Positions 44,941 to 54,313 of a stretch of 60,440 nucleotides of DNA are shown here, piece after piece. The notes beneath the pieces are model-generated. The model was given only the letters and a program-made list of their open reading frames with translations. It did not search any database and had not been told where the DNA came from. Source of the DNA: Acidobacteriota bacterium (GTDB lineage: Bacteria > Acidobacteriota > Terriglobia > Acidiferrales > UBA7541); contig JABCZF010000029.1 in NCBI GenBank assembly GCA_013289825.1, forward strand, positions 1-60,440, given 5' to 3'. Made by a program: the position numbers and the translations under genes. Position 1 is the first letter of the stretch; each line of letters opens with the position of its first letter.

Positions 44941-46428
44941 ATGACGGACAAAACACAGGATGGCATACGCGTACGGTTTGCGCCCTCTCCGACAGGGTAT
45001 CTCCACGTTGGAGGTGCGCGGACAGCGCTTTTTAACTGGCTGTTTGCGCGGCGTCAGCACGGCACAATGATTTTGCGGATTGAAGACACCGACGCAGAGC
45101 GAAACAAGCCGGAACTGGTGACCGGGATTCTGGATGGTCTGAAATGGCTCGGGGTCGCGTGGGACGAAGGCCCTTTCTACCAATCCCAGCGGACGGAGCT
45201 TTATCGCCAAGCCGCAAAGAAATGCCTCGCGAATGGCAGCGCGTTTTTGTGCTACTGCCCCCCGGAAAAATACGCGGGTGGAGACCATCGAGAACCCGGC
45301 CAGGACGAAGAGCCCAAGGGTGGCGGTGCGCGGCGAGTGATGCGGTGCAGTTGCCGCGACGCCCAGGCCTCGAACCCGGGCGTGAAACCTGCGGTGCGCT
45401 TCAAGGTGCCCTTGGGTGGAACGACGAGATTTACGGATGTGGTTTTTGGCGAGACGGAATTTTCGAACGAGGAGATCGAGGATTTCGTCCTGCTGCGTTC
45501 GGGGAAGGGCGACGAGGAGTTCGGGCAGTCGATGTATCAACTGGGCGTGGTGGTCGACGACATCGATATGCGCATCTCTCACGTGATCCGCGGTGCGGAC
45601 CATATTTCAAACACGCCGAAGCAGGTGCTGTTGTACCGCGCGCTAGGTGCGGAACCGCCGCTATTCGCGCATCTGCCGCTGATTCTAGGAGCAGACAAGA
45701 AGCGGCTGTCGAAACGGCACGGAGCGACAGACGTCAACATGTACCGCACGGAAGGATTTCTGCCCGAAGCCTTCCGCAATTTTCTGGCGCTCCTCGGATG
45801 GTCACCGGGGAACGATGAGGAGTATCTGCGAACGAAGGACTTGATCGAAAGATTTTTGCTCGAGGGCGTGAGCCGCACGAATGGAGTTTTTGACAAGCCC
45901 AAGCTCGAGTGGTTCAACACGCAGTATCTGCAAAAACTTCCGATCGAGGACTTGCTGCCGGAAGTGGAAGAGGAACTGAAGCGCAGCAAATTGTGGAAGG
46001 AAGAGTGGGCCGCCGGGGCCGCCCCTGGCCCCGACGGAAGAGACCAAACCTGGTTTTCACGGACGGTAAATTTACTGCGACCGCGAATCCGGCTGTTGCC
46101 TGATTTTTCATCATGGTCGCGGGCGTTCTTCAGCGATGATTTTCCCATTGATCCAGCGGCGAAAGAAAAGTTCTGGAAAGATCCGAAAGTCCCGGAGCTG
46201 CTCGCAAAACTGGCGGACGCTCTTGCCGCGCTGCCCGAATGGAATCATGACGTCTGCGACCACGCGTCGCGCGCCGTCGCCGAAGCCGCGGGTGTGAAGG
46301 CCGGGTTGCTGATCAACGCGACGCGCGTCGCCATCGTTGGCCAAGCCGTTGCGCCGCCGCTCTTCGATACCATGGTGGCGCTGGGTCAAGAGCGCGTGGT
46401 AAGCCGATTGCGAAAGGCGTTCCGATAA
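44941..46428 (+). CDS. gltX: Glutamyl-tRNA synthetase
   Basis: A 495-residue class I synthetase. The HIGH-type motif reads HVGGART (residues 22-28) after FAPSPTGYL, the KMSKS-type motif is KRLSKRHG (near 254-261), and NWLFARRQHGTMILRIEDTD is classic. Four cysteines, Cys104-Tyr-Cys106 and Cys136-Ser-Cys138, sit where E. coli GltX binds zinc with three Cys and one His, so a four-Cys site is likely. The anticodon-binding helices fill the C-terminal 170 residues. Single gene; a TTGACA box at 44841 lacks a clear -10. Confidence 0.96.
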   Translation: MTDKTQDGIRVRFAPSPTGYLHVGGARTALFNWLFARRQHGTMILRIEDTDAERNKPELVTGILDGLKWLGVAWDEGPFYQSQRTELYRQAAKKCLANGSAFLCYCPPEKYAGGDHREPGQDEEPKGGGARRVMRCSCRDAQASNPGVKPAVRFKVPLGGTTRFTDVVFGETEFSNEEIEDFVLLRSGKGDEEFGQSMYQLGVVVDDIDMRISHVIRGADHISNTPKQVLLYRALGAEPPLFAHLPLILGADKKRLSKRHGATDVNMYRTEGFLPEAFRNFLALLGWSPGNDEEYLRTKDLIERFLLEGVSRTNGVFDKPKLEWFNTQYLQKLPIEDLLPEVEEELKRSKLWKEEWAAGAAPGPDGRDQTWFSRTVNLLRPRIRLLPDFSSWSRAFFSDDFPIDPAAKEKFWKDPKVPELLAKLADALAALPEWNHDVCDHASRAVAEAAGVKAGLLINATRVAIVGQAVAPPLFDTMVALGQERVVSRLRKAFR

Positions 46429-46549
46429 ACCTCACCAAATTTGATGCGCTTCTCGTTCGAGGCGTGCTGTGAAGAGCGGTGAACCCTCCGGCATACGCTG
46501 ACTCGCGGCCAGGGCTGTAAAACCCGCCGGCAAGAATCACTGCGGGAAG

Positions 46550-48955
46550 CTATTCGTCACGCAAGGCCACCACCGGATCCACGCGAGCAGCGCGCTGCGC
46601 CGGGATCACGCATGCCGCGAGTGCCACAAGCAGCAAAGACGCCGCCGTGCCTGCATACACGAGCGGAGCCGCGGGCGTCACCCCGAATAGCAAAGTCCGC
46701 AGCAAAACTCCCAGGACGCCCGCCAGCGCCGCCCCCGCGATTAATCCGATCGCGCTCAGCCTTAACCCGCGTCCGAGAATCATGCGCGTAACATCAAGCG
46801 GCCTCGCGCCCAAGGCCATGCGTACGCCGATTTCGCGAGTGCGCTGCGCAACAGAGTAAGCCAGCACGCCGTAGACTCCGATACAAGCCAAGACCAACGC
46901 AAGTCCTGCGAAAATGCCGAGCAGAGTCATGGGCCGCTCGCGGTCGGCAACGTTTTCCTCCATGAGTTGATCCATCGTGCGAATGAAGGCAACGGGGCGG
47001 TCCGCATCCACGGCCCAAACCGCGCCGCGCAAAGCGTTGACCATACCGGCAGGATCTTGAGAGGTTCTCGCAATCAGATAGTCTGCTCCCGGACGATCCA
47101 CCTGATTTACTGGTACGTAGACTGCAGGCTTCATGTCCAGCAAGAGTCCTCGCTCCCGGATATCTTTCACCACCCCCACGACAGTTCGCCACGGTTCCTT
47201 CGACCCTGTGAGCTTCAACCGTTTTCCGACGGCATCGACACCGGGCCAGTGACGTTTCGCGAGGAACTCGTTGATGACGACGACCGGCTGGCCGGACTCG
47301 ATGTCACGATCCTCCAGGAGGCGGCCCGACTCAAGAGTTCCACCGATGGTTTCCAGATAACCGGCGGTCACTTCGCGATACAACGCGTCGTTATCCTGCC
47401 CCGGCAAGGTGGGCGGTGCTCCCTCGATGGCGTACCCTTCCGTATCGCCGATCGAGGTGAACGGAACGTCAGAGCCAAAGCCGACGTTTTTGACTCCGGG
47501 AACAGTTCGCGTGCGATCCAACACGTCTCGATAGAAGGCGCGCAGCTTTTCGTTGGTGTTGTATTTCGTATCGGGCAGCGGCACGCCCATGGTCAGGAGG
47601 TGATCGGAACGAAAACCCAGGTCAACGCGGCGCAGATTCCAAAACGTCTCGATCATCAAAGAGGCGCCCACCAAGAGAGCAAAAGCCATGGCGAATTGCG
47701 CGACGACCAAAGTGTCGCGCAGTCGCATGCCACCCCGAGATTCACCCGCTCGCGCGCCTTCCTTCAGTGATTCTTGAAGTGCAACATCCGGAGCGCGTAA
47801 AGCCGGCACGATTCCGAAGAACACTCCAGCGAGAATGGAAATGGCCGCTGTAAACATCAGCACTGGCGCGCTCAGCGCAAAGCCGTTGCCAGCGATTTGC
47901 GAAGGTACCAGGTTCCGAAACATGCTCCAGCAAAGGCGGCCAACGACAAGGCCGGCCACCCCTCCACCGACCGAGAGCAACAAACTTTCCGTAATGAGTT
48001 GCGCAGCAATCTGTCCGCGGTTCGCACCCAGCGCGACCCGTACTGCCATTTCCCGCCGGCGTCCAGCGGCGCGGGCCAGGAGCAGATTCGCCAGGTTCGA
48101 GCAAGCAATGAGCAGGACCAGCACGGCGGCGATTTGCAATACCCACAGGCCGGTGGCGGTGTCGCCGGCAAAATTCTCACGAATAGCAACGACCACGGCA
48201 CCAATATTCGCGTTTGTGTCGGGATACTGCTGCTGCAGGCGCTTGGCGATCACTTCCATGTCGCGTTGCGCCCGTTCGCGGGTGACACCAGGTTTCATCC
48301 GTGCGACCACTTCCAGGTAGTGGCGAGTACGCCGGGCGAGGTCCTCGGGTGTGAAAGAAGCCGGGATCCAATAGTCGGTTTGATGGTCTGGAAAAAAGAA
48401 ACTGCTCGGCATGATACCAACGACCGTCGTTGCTTCACCGTCCATCAGGATAGAGCGGCCGACGACGGAGGGATTGCCGCCAAAGCGCCGTTGCCAGAGG
48501 GCATAGCTCAAGACCACGACCCTGCGCCTGGCGGCATCCTCCTCGGCAGTAAAGGGCCGACCAACAACGGGCTGTACACCGAGCACATCGAAAAAGTTCG
48601 GAGTGACGCCGCGGCCCAGGGCCTGCTCGGGGGCCTGGTCACCGTTGAAGGCGGCATTGGAGTAACGCATTGCTGCCATGTCGGTAAAGACCTGGTTTTG
48701 CGCCCGCCAGTCCACGTAATTGCCCGCTGCCGGGTTGTTCCGAGAGAAGCCAAGGTAGGAGGCGTCTTCCCAAAGCATTACCAGACGGCTCGGGTCGGCA
48801 TACGGCAGCGGGCGGAGGAGCACTCCCTCTACCGCGCTGAAAATAGCCGTGTTGGCGCCGATTCCCAGCGCCAAGGCGGTCAGAGCGACAACGAAAAAAC
48901 CAGGATTGCGTTTCATTTGGCGAAGCGCGGAGCGCAGGTAGGCGTAGAGGCTCAT
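46550..48955 (-). CDS. Large MacB/FtsX-like permease (second copy, short N-terminus)
   Basis: An 801-residue duplicated permease like the one at 4577-7228, with MacB-type and FtsX domains twice: first helix VALTALALGIGANTAIFSAV, first helix cluster around residues 280-400, second from about 690. The charged helical N-terminal domain of the first copy is missing; it begins directly with LRSALRQMKRNPGFF. No PadR gene is next to it. Like the first, it has no adjacent ATPase. Local strand composition is more C-rich than its neighbours, so it may have been inserted or moved. Role inferred only. Confidence 0.88.
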   Translation of the reverse strand: MSLYAYLRSALRQMKRNPGFFVVALTALALGIGANTAIFSAVEGVLLRPLPYADPSRLVMLWEDASYLGFSRNNPAAGNYVDWRAQNQVFTDMAAMRYSNAAFNGDQAPEQALGRGVTPNFFDVLGVQPVVGRPFTAEEDAARRRVVVLSYALWQRRFGGNPSVVGRSILMDGEATTVVGIMPSSFFFPDHQTDYWIPASFTPEDLARRTRHYLEVVARMKPGVTRERAQRDMEVIAKRLQQQYPDTNANIGAVVVAIRENFAGDTATGLWVLQIAAVLVLLIACSNLANLLLARAAGRRREMAVRVALGANRGQIAAQLITESLLLSVGGGVAGLVVGRLCWSMFRNLVPSQIAGNGFALSAPVLMFTAAISILAGVFFGIVPALRAPDVALQESLKEGARAGESRGGMRLRDTLVVAQFAMAFALLVGASLMIETFWNLRRVDLGFRSDHLLTMGVPLPDTKYNTNEKLRAFYRDVLDRTRTVPGVKNVGFGSDVPFTSIGDTEGYAIEGAPPTLPGQDNDALYREVTAGYLETIGGTLESGRLLEDRDIESGQPVVVINEFLAKRHWPGVDAVGKRLKLTGSKEPWRTVVGVVKDIRERGLLLDMKPAVYVPVNQVDRPGADYLIARTSQDPAGMVNALRGAVWAVDADRPVAFIRTMDQLMEENVADRERPMTLLGIFAGLALVLACIGVYGVLAYSVAQRTREIGVRMALGARPLDVTRMILGRGLRLSAIGLIAGAALAGVLGVLLRTLLFGVTPAAPLVYAGTAASLLLVALAACVIPAQRAARVDPVVALRDE

Positions 48956-49046
48956 GCCATAGAAGACGTCTTTCGGGCTAAAAGGTTCCTTACTTTTTAG
49001 ACCGGTGAAGAGAACACCGGCCAGGGCGGGCCGGCTGGTGCGGCGT

Positions 49047-50648
49047 CTACGGGAACGAGGGCTTGGCGTCGTCTAGCTTTTTCTCGACGGTCTTATGAAA
49101 GATGGTAACGCCGATCGTTAGATGCTCGCGGGTCCCCGTGATCGAGATTGGGACGAGTGCTCCGGCGCCATCTTTCCTGAAAAACGGATCTACGGCTTTC
49201 AGAAAAAAAGATTTTGCTCCGCTGACGGTTTGGGATAGCTTCGCCTGAAGACGGAGGTGGCCGTTGAAATGGAGCGCGCCGCAAGCCAGTTGGTAAGTGC
49301 CGGTGAGGTCGATGGCTGCGCCGGGAACGCTGAAAGTCAGGCTGGAAAACTTGACCATACCTTTCTCCACGTGGAAGTTGCCACGAAGATCGGAGACCGC
49401 GCTGCCCGCCTCTTCGTCTGCCGGTTTGCCTTCGGCGCGGCGACTGAGGGCTTGGAGCTCTTCCCGGACTTCCTGACTGGACCAGCGTGCATCAGCGAGA
49501 CCAAACTCTCCATCGAGAATTAGGCTTTCCAGAGCCTTAAGATGGGAGGGAGGCACAACTAATTTTCCTTTGATCTTGACGGTGCCTGTCAGGAAAGGCT
49601 TATCGGAATTCACAGCCAGGCTGAGGAGGTCCTGGATGCGGGCGTTCGGAGCGCCAAAGTTCACGACGATCGTGTGGCCTCTGTTTTCGGGCTCCTTAGT
49701 GACGCTGCCTTCGGCGATGATCAGTGAGCGGACCAGCGTAGCGTGCACAGGATGCAGAAGAGTGTTTCCATTCGTGCCGTCCACAGTGGCTCTGAAATTT
49801 GTGTGCAGCGGCACTGGCTTGCCAACCTTGTCGAGAGAGAAATCAGGGGTGTCCGTCTCGCCGTCGACCTGAAGCTCCGCGAGTTCCCCGCTAAACTTTC
49901 CCGTAGAAGACAAGATCCCTCGGATGCCGGGAAAAGAGCCGAGATCCGCGTCGGTGAATTTGTAAGCGCCGGAAACGGGCGTCGCGCCCGGATTATCAAG
50001 GTCCCAAGGGCCGAAATCCCCGCTGGTATCGATTTCGCCCTTCGGTTTGGCATTTGTCAGCGTTCCGTGGAAGTGCAACGGCTGGCCCACGCTGGCCGCA
50101 GCCAAGTGCAGATCGTGAATGGTCCATTCGAGCGGAGCCTTTTGGGGTTCACCGGGTTGCGCTTGTCTGGGCAGCGTGATGATGGTGGTGTCCTTGCAAG
50201 TGACTTCATCCAGCACTACAGACAAGATCCGTTTGTTGGCCTTTCCGGCCCCGCTGATTTTCGGATTCCTTTGGTCTTTGCTAGCAGGAATGGTGATGGT
50301 CATATTCTCGATTCGCACTGCGGAGATATGTCGTGGAAAGCGAAGGATAGCGAGCATTCCGAGGCGAAACGTGAATCTGTCAACATGGATCAGCACGTTC
50401 CTGTGACCGTCGAAATGGATAGCCAAATCTTCGCCGCTAACGCCCAGTTGAGGAAATCCGGTGACGCGAACGGCCCCGAGTTCGACGTGGCCTTCGAATT
50501 GTTGACTGAGTGAGCGAATCATCCAGAGCCGAGCAAAGTTGTCCATGTGCCGCGCGCGCCAGAAGAGGATTCCACCCGCGAAGAGAATCACTGCCAACGA
50601 AACTGCGGGAAGGAACCATATTCGCAAGCACCTGCCGGTTTGGCTCAT
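49047..50648 (-). CDS. AsmA-like membrane-anchored protein
   Basis: A 533-residue protein with one N-terminal membrane helix (WFLPAVSLAVILFAGGILFW) and a long beta-rich body of the AsmA/TAM superfamily: SQQFEGHVELGAVRVTGFPQ, DRFTFRLGMLAILRFPRHIS, KGKLVVPPSHLKALESLIL and the final NGHLRLQAKLSQTVSGAKSF. AsmA proteins are thought to form hydrophobic grooves that carry lipids between the membranes. It lies 131 bases downstream of the DsbD-alpha-like gene on the same strand and could share its operon, but the gap makes this uncertain. Confidence 0.82.
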   Translation of the reverse strand: MSQTGRCLRIWFLPAVSLAVILFAGGILFWRARHMDNFARLWMIRSLSQQFEGHVELGAVRVTGFPQLGVSGEDLAIHFDGHRNVLIHVDRFTFRLGMLAILRFPRHISAVRIENMTITIPASKDQRNPKISGAGKANKRILSVVLDEVTCKDTTIITLPRQAQPGEPQKAPLEWTIHDLHLAAASVGQPLHFHGTLTNAKPKGEIDTSGDFGPWDLDNPGATPVSGAYKFTDADLGSFPGIRGILSSTGKFSGELAELQVDGETDTPDFSLDKVGKPVPLHTNFRATVDGTNGNTLLHPVHATLVRSLIIAEGSVTKEPENRGHTIVVNFGAPNARIQDLLSLAVNSDKPFLTGTVKIKGKLVVPPSHLKALESLILDGEFGLADARWSSQEVREELQALSRRAEGKPADEEAGSAVSDLRGNFHVEKGMVKFSSLTFSVPGAAIDLTGTYQLACGALHFNGHLRLQAKLSQTVSGAKSFFLKAVDPFFRKDGAGALVPISITGTREHLTIGVTIFHKTVEKKLDDAKPSFP

Positions 50649-50779
50649 GGGCCGATTGTCACAGAATCCGCAGGGAGCTCGCGTACACAGAAGGATGTAG
50701 GGAGACCAGGCAAGACTCTGTAACCGGCTGCTCGCGCGGGATGGAAAGCAGCGAGAGATTCGACCACAGTTGCGCGGAG

Positions 50780-51328
50780 TTACTTTGGCGGAAAGAGTTC
50801 GGGGTGAATGGGCTTGGACCCGGAAGCAGATGGCGCGATAGTGACGCTGGCATCCAGAGAGAGAGTGACGGGCGGCAGGCAGATTTCCGTGCTGCAGGCC
50901 TGATAGCGAAGTTTGAGCGGGAGACGTTGCGCGCCAAGAGGAGCGCTCGGAAGCGCGGTGACTGGAAGACGAAGAGTGATGGTGTCTTCGTAAACGTTCA
51001 GCGGCTTCTTGGAAAAGGCAAAGGTGTGCAGTGCGCCTTTTGGATAAGAGACTTCGCCCGGTTGAAAACCGGCGGGCGCATCGGCGCGCAGATCAGTGGC
51101 GATCAGGTAGTCTTCTGATTTTTCACGCGCGTTGACATGGAAGCCTGGGCGGATTTTCAGGACCACGGCAATTTGAAACTGGCTGCCGCGGCCTACGGGA
51201 TCGAGCGAGACATAGGTTGTGGGAGCAACAACGTCCTTCGGCGAAGGAACCTGCTGCGGCGCGGAAGGCAAAGCCGCGACGGCCACCAGGAGAAGGATGC
51301 TGACGAAGATGACGGCGGCGAATTTCAT
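50780..51328 (-). CDS. DsbD alpha-domain-like periplasmic thiol protein
   Basis: A 182-residue protein with a signal peptide (FAAVIFVSILLLVAVAALPS) and one DsbD N-terminal-type immunoglobulin-like domain. The redox pair Cys145-x4-Cys150 in RYQACSTEICLPP is the hallmark of DsbD-alpha. In E. coli this domain is fused to the membrane part; here it is separate, and the membrane electron carrier is the CcdA-TlpA fusion two genes upstream. It would pass electrons to periplasmic partners. Start overlaps the stop of the frataxin gene as ATGA. Confidence 0.88.
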   Translation of the reverse strand: MKFAAVIFVSILLLVAVAALPSAPQQVPSPKDVVAPTTYVSLDPVGRGSQFQIAVVLKIRPGFHVNAREKSEDYLIATDLRADAPAGFQPGEVSYPKGALHTFAFSKKPLNVYEDTITLRLPVTALPSAPLGAQRLPLKLRYQACSTEICLPPVTLSLDASVTIAPSASGSKPIHPELFPPK

Positions 51329-51657
51329 AGTTTGACCGGTGAGCCGAGTTGCTCGGAAACAACTCGGCTCATGACTGCAAAAAGATCCTCACCCGTTTTC
51401 TCGAGGACAAAGGTGTTCTTCATTTCCGACCATCCGAGCTTGAAGGAAGTGGAAAGCGCGGAGATCCAAATTTCCCGAATCGGCGTATTCGGGGAAATAA
51501 CAAATTTCACTTCCTCGGGCACCTCAAAGATCACCTCGAGTTTCCCGCTTTCGCCTTCGACATCGAAACCATGTTCGTCGGCAAGCACAAGCAGGCGTTT
51601 CTTTAGGTCCGCGAAGGCCGCGTCGGCTTTTCTCTGAAAATCTTTTTCTTCCAGCAT
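51325..51657 (-). CDS. cyaY: Frataxin/CyaY family protein
   Basis: A 110-residue protein matching the frataxin fold: an acidic N-terminal helix (EEKDFQRKADAAFADLKKRL), strands FDVEGESGKLEVIFEVP and KFVISPNTPIREIWIS, then STSFKLGWSEMKNTFVLEKT and a C-terminal helix. Frataxin donates or regulates iron during iron-sulfur cluster assembly. The acidic residues of the first helix that usually contact iron are present. It lies 12 bases downstream of the CcdA-TlpA gene and overlaps the DsbD-alpha gene, an unusual setting that ties an iron protein to thiol redox. Confidence 0.82.
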   Translation of the reverse strand: MLEEKDFQRKADAAFADLKKRLLVLADEHGFDVEGESGKLEVIFEVPEEVKFVISPNTPIREIWISALSTSFKLGWSEMKNTFVLEKTGEDLFAVMSRVVSEQLGSPVKL

Positions 51658-51669
51658 GGTTTGAGCGTA

Positions 51670-53235
51670 TCAGAGTTGCGATTCGACGGCTTTGTTCATT
51701 TCGTCCGCGCTGATCATGCCGGTGACGCGCTTAATTTGCTTGCCGTCGCGAGAGATGAGGACGCTGGTGGGATAACCGAAGAGGCCACCGAATTTATCAG
51801 CAGCATCGTCGTTGCCGATAAGAATTTTGTAGCTCATCGGTAGCGGCTGGCCATTGACGTCGAATCTCTCCTTTGCGACGAACGGAGCAACGACACTCTG
51901 GCCTTCCTCATCCAGAGCAATACCGAGAATGACGAATCCCTTGGGCCCGTATTGTTGCTGCATCTCGATCAGCCAGGGAATCTCGACCCGGCACGGTTCG
52001 CACCACGTGGCCCAGAAGTTCACCAGCACAACTTGGCCCTTGTACGCGCTTAAGGAGACGTCTTTTCCGTCGAGGTCTTTCAGCGTGAGTTCGGGTGCGG
52101 GCAGGTCGGCGACCTTCTCGTTGCGGATGGCAGCGCCGGCAACGTCCGTGTTTTGCTTCGGCAACCGCGTGGCCCGGTCAGCGAGCGCGGTTACGGCGAT
52201 AAGAATGGCGACCGTGACCACGATCAAGACGGTCTTCCTGCCTTGAAAAGAACTGACCGTTTTCCAATTCTTCCAAAGAGCGAAGACAACGATTGCGAGA
52301 GCCAGCGACGCGAAGCCGAACCAGAAAGCCTTCGCACCGGCTCCTGAGGTGAGCGCGTGTTCAAGCCATAAAACGGTAGATTCGAGGAAGGTGAGTTTGC
52401 CGGTGAGCCATTTCAGGTTATCGAAGAAGATCAGGCCGCCGACGAAGAGCAGCAGAACACCGCTAAATACTTCGACTGCGTGCAAGTATTTTCGAAAACT
52501 CTTGTAGAAGGTCATGAACTGGCTGATCCCGAGCGCGGTGAGGAGAAAGGGGATGGCCAGACCGGCGGAGTACACCGCGAGGAGGAACACACCGCGGCTG
52601 ACGGTAGCGCTGGCGGCAGCGAACCCCAGGACCGTGGTGAGAATGGGGCCGATGCAGGGAGTCCAACCAAAGGCGAACGCGAAACCGAGGAGGAAGCCGC
52701 TCCCAATGCCGGGCTGCGCGACGCTGCTGCGGAGGTGGACATCGCGATTGAGCCAGCGGGCCAGGGAGGGGCCGAAGAAGCCGATGACCGAGAGCGAGAA
52801 GAAATGAAGGGCGCCGAAATCGGCGAACAGTGGGGCGTGACGCACGAGCGAGATCACACCCAAGACAACGAGCAAAGCGCCAAGGATTACGCCAACCCGA
52901 AGACTTAGTTTTATGAGCACCCCAAGAAGGTGCAGGCCAAACAGTAGGATGAGCGCGCCGGCAATAGGCGTCAGCGTGTGCCGATGGGCGTTTAAAAAGG
53001 CACCCACAGCGCTCGCAGCAGCGCCGAAAGAGATGAAGACCACGGAAAAACCTGTGACGAAGGCAAGTGCCGAGGAGAATAGGCCTGAACGCGGAACCTG
53101 GCCTTGTCGAAGTTGCTCCATCCCCACCCCGGAGAGCATTGAGATGTAGCCGGGGACAAGCGGAAGAACGCACGGCGAAAGAAAAGAGACCAGTCCGGCG
53201 AGAAAGGCTCCTGCGAGAGTGACTTCATTGTTCAT
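51670..53235 (-). CDS. CcdA membrane electron carrier fused to a TlpA-type thioredoxin
   Basis: A 521-residue fusion. The N-terminal part has CcdA/DsbD-beta helices with LSPCVLPLVP (Cys22) and GWTPCIGP (near 192), the two cysteines that relay electrons across the membrane. After additional helices and a linker, the C-terminal part (from about residue 370) is an extracytoplasmic TlpA/ResA thioredoxin with FWATWCEPCR (CxxC near 411-414). It should move reducing power from cytosolic thioredoxin to periplasmic disulfides, for example for cytochrome c maturation. First gene of the operon with cyaY and the DsbD-alpha gene. Confidence 0.93.
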   Translation of the reverse strand: MNNEVTLAGAFLAGLVSFLSPCVLPLVPGYISMLSGVGMEQLRQGQVPRSGLFSSALAFVTGFSVVFISFGAAASAVGAFLNAHRHTLTPIAGALILLFGLHLLGVLIKLSLRVGVILGALLVVLGVISLVRHAPLFADFGALHFFSLSVIGFFGPSLARWLNRDVHLRSSVAQPGIGSGFLLGFAFAFGWTPCIGPILTTVLGFAAASATVSRGVFLLAVYSAGLAIPFLLTALGISQFMTFYKSFRKYLHAVEVFSGVLLLFVGGLIFFDNLKWLTGKLTFLESTVLWLEHALTSGAGAKAFWFGFASLALAIVVFALWKNWKTVSSFQGRKTVLIVVTVAILIAVTALADRATRLPKQNTDVAGAAIRNEKVADLPAPELTLKDLDGKDVSLSAYKGQVVLVNFWATWCEPCRVEIPWLIEMQQQYGPKGFVILGIALDEEGQSVVAPFVAKERFDVNGQPLPMSYKILIGNDDAADKFGGLFGYPTSVLISRDGKQIKRVTGMISADEMNKAVESQL

Positions 53236-53641
53236 TCGATTTCGGTCCTCATTCCAGCCCTCGATAAACTGTAGTTCATTGCATGCGCAAAGTATTGCAC
53301 TTGGTAGACCGCAAAAGGCAACCTTCTATTCTCCCATAAAAGACTGCGGCCGATTTGCCCGCTGGAATTATTGCTCCCCAGGCAGGGGAGGCGGGAGCAG
53401 CGTAGTTCGCCGAGGCGACGGGCAACTATCCATTAGACGCAGGCGAGTGGCATTGGATACTTACGGCAGGAAACGGGCGACAGATGGGGGGTTTGCCGGA
53501 CGTGCGAAGGGCCTTCAGGTTTGTGGAGACGCTCGTAAGTGACAGGAAGGGAAGGCTTTGCGTGGTACAACGTTGGCATGGTGGTTGCGATGTGATGATT
53601 CGGGTGCTTCCAGAGCGCCGGGCAGGTTGGAGCTGCTGACT
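53236..53641. other. Non-coding leader region of the lipid operon
   Basis: No gene is supported in these 406 bases. Visible features are short complementary segments (TCGCC-GA-GGCGA near 53410; GCTCCCC and GGGAGC near 53380-53400) and alternating purine-rich runs. No match to a riboswitch, SRP RNA, RNase P RNA or tmRNA was found by eye. An in-frame ATG at 53558 could lengthen the next gene by 28 residues but looks unsupported. Confidence 0.35.
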
Positions 53642-54313
53642 ATGCGGTGGACGCCGAACCAAGTGACTGCGCTGCGAGTGGCCGTGGGATTTGCCGCGGT
53701 GAGTCTGTTTGGGCGAGGGCCGTGGACGAATCTAGCGGCGGTTGGGCTGACCGTCGCGGCCATTGCGCTGGATGCTTTGGATGGGCACCTCGCGCGGCGG
53801 AAGAATCTGGCGACGCCTGTCGGCGCGCAGATCGATATCCTTGGCGACCGCATGATCGAGAACGTTTATTTCACCTATTTCGCTGTGGTCGGGATGGTGT
53901 CCCTGTGGCTACCGGTTTTCTTCTTTGCGCGAGGTGCGGCGACGGATTTTCTGCGCGGGCTAGCCATGCGTGCGGGGCACTCCGGCTGGGGCGCGAACGC
54001 CATGCTCGAAACGTGGTGGGGACGGGCGCTGGTGGCCTCGCGCTGGAGCCGCGGTCTGTATGCGGCCATGAAATGCTTGTGCTTTTGCTACCTAGGATTG
54101 GAGTTGGCGCTGACGCGCGGGCCCCTGGCGCTGCTGGGAGGAATGACCGCGGATTTGCATGCGTTGGTGCGCGGTGGCGCTCATGTGCTTACGTGGATGA
54201 CGGCAGCGTTTTGTTTGTTGCGTGCATTGCCGGTGTTGGCCGAGGGATGGCGCTTTGTTTCGGGGGTGGGCCAGGTTCGCGGTGTGAAGAGAATCGCGCA
54301 GGGGGCGTTGTGA
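53642..54313 (+). CDS. CDP-alcohol phosphatidyltransferase family enzyme
   Basis: A 223-residue membrane enzyme with the complete family signature: Asp44-x2-Asp47-Gly-x2-Ala-Arg52-x8-Gly61-x3-Asp65-x3-Asp69. Four or five more helices follow. It joins a CDP-linked alcohol with a second alcohol in phospholipid head-group synthesis; which lipid cannot be read from sequence. The start at 53642 has a GGAG box at acceptable distance and gives the usual length. Its stop overlaps the next start as TGATG, and the two downstream genes also act on phosphate esters of lipids. Confidence 0.88.
   Translation: MRWTPNQVTALRVAVGFAAVSLFGRGPWTNLAAVGLTVAAIALDALDGHLARRKNLATPVGAQIDILGDRMIENVYFTYFAVVGMVSLWLPVFFFARGAATDFLRGLAMRAGHSGWGANAMLETWWGRALVASRWSRGLYAAMKCLCFCYLGLELALTRGPLALLGGMTADLHALVRGGAHVLTWMTAAFCLLRALPVLAEGWRFVSGVGQVRGVKRIAQGAL

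Noticed and set aside
53330..53470. Known structured RNA (riboswitch, SRP RNA, RNase P RNA, tmRNA)
   Set aside because: Some complementary segments exist, but none of the conserved core sequences of these RNAs is present.
53647..54312. Long upstream extension of the HAD frame
   Set aside because: It lies out of frame inside the CDP-alcohol transferase gene, whose complete active-site motif shows which frame is real.
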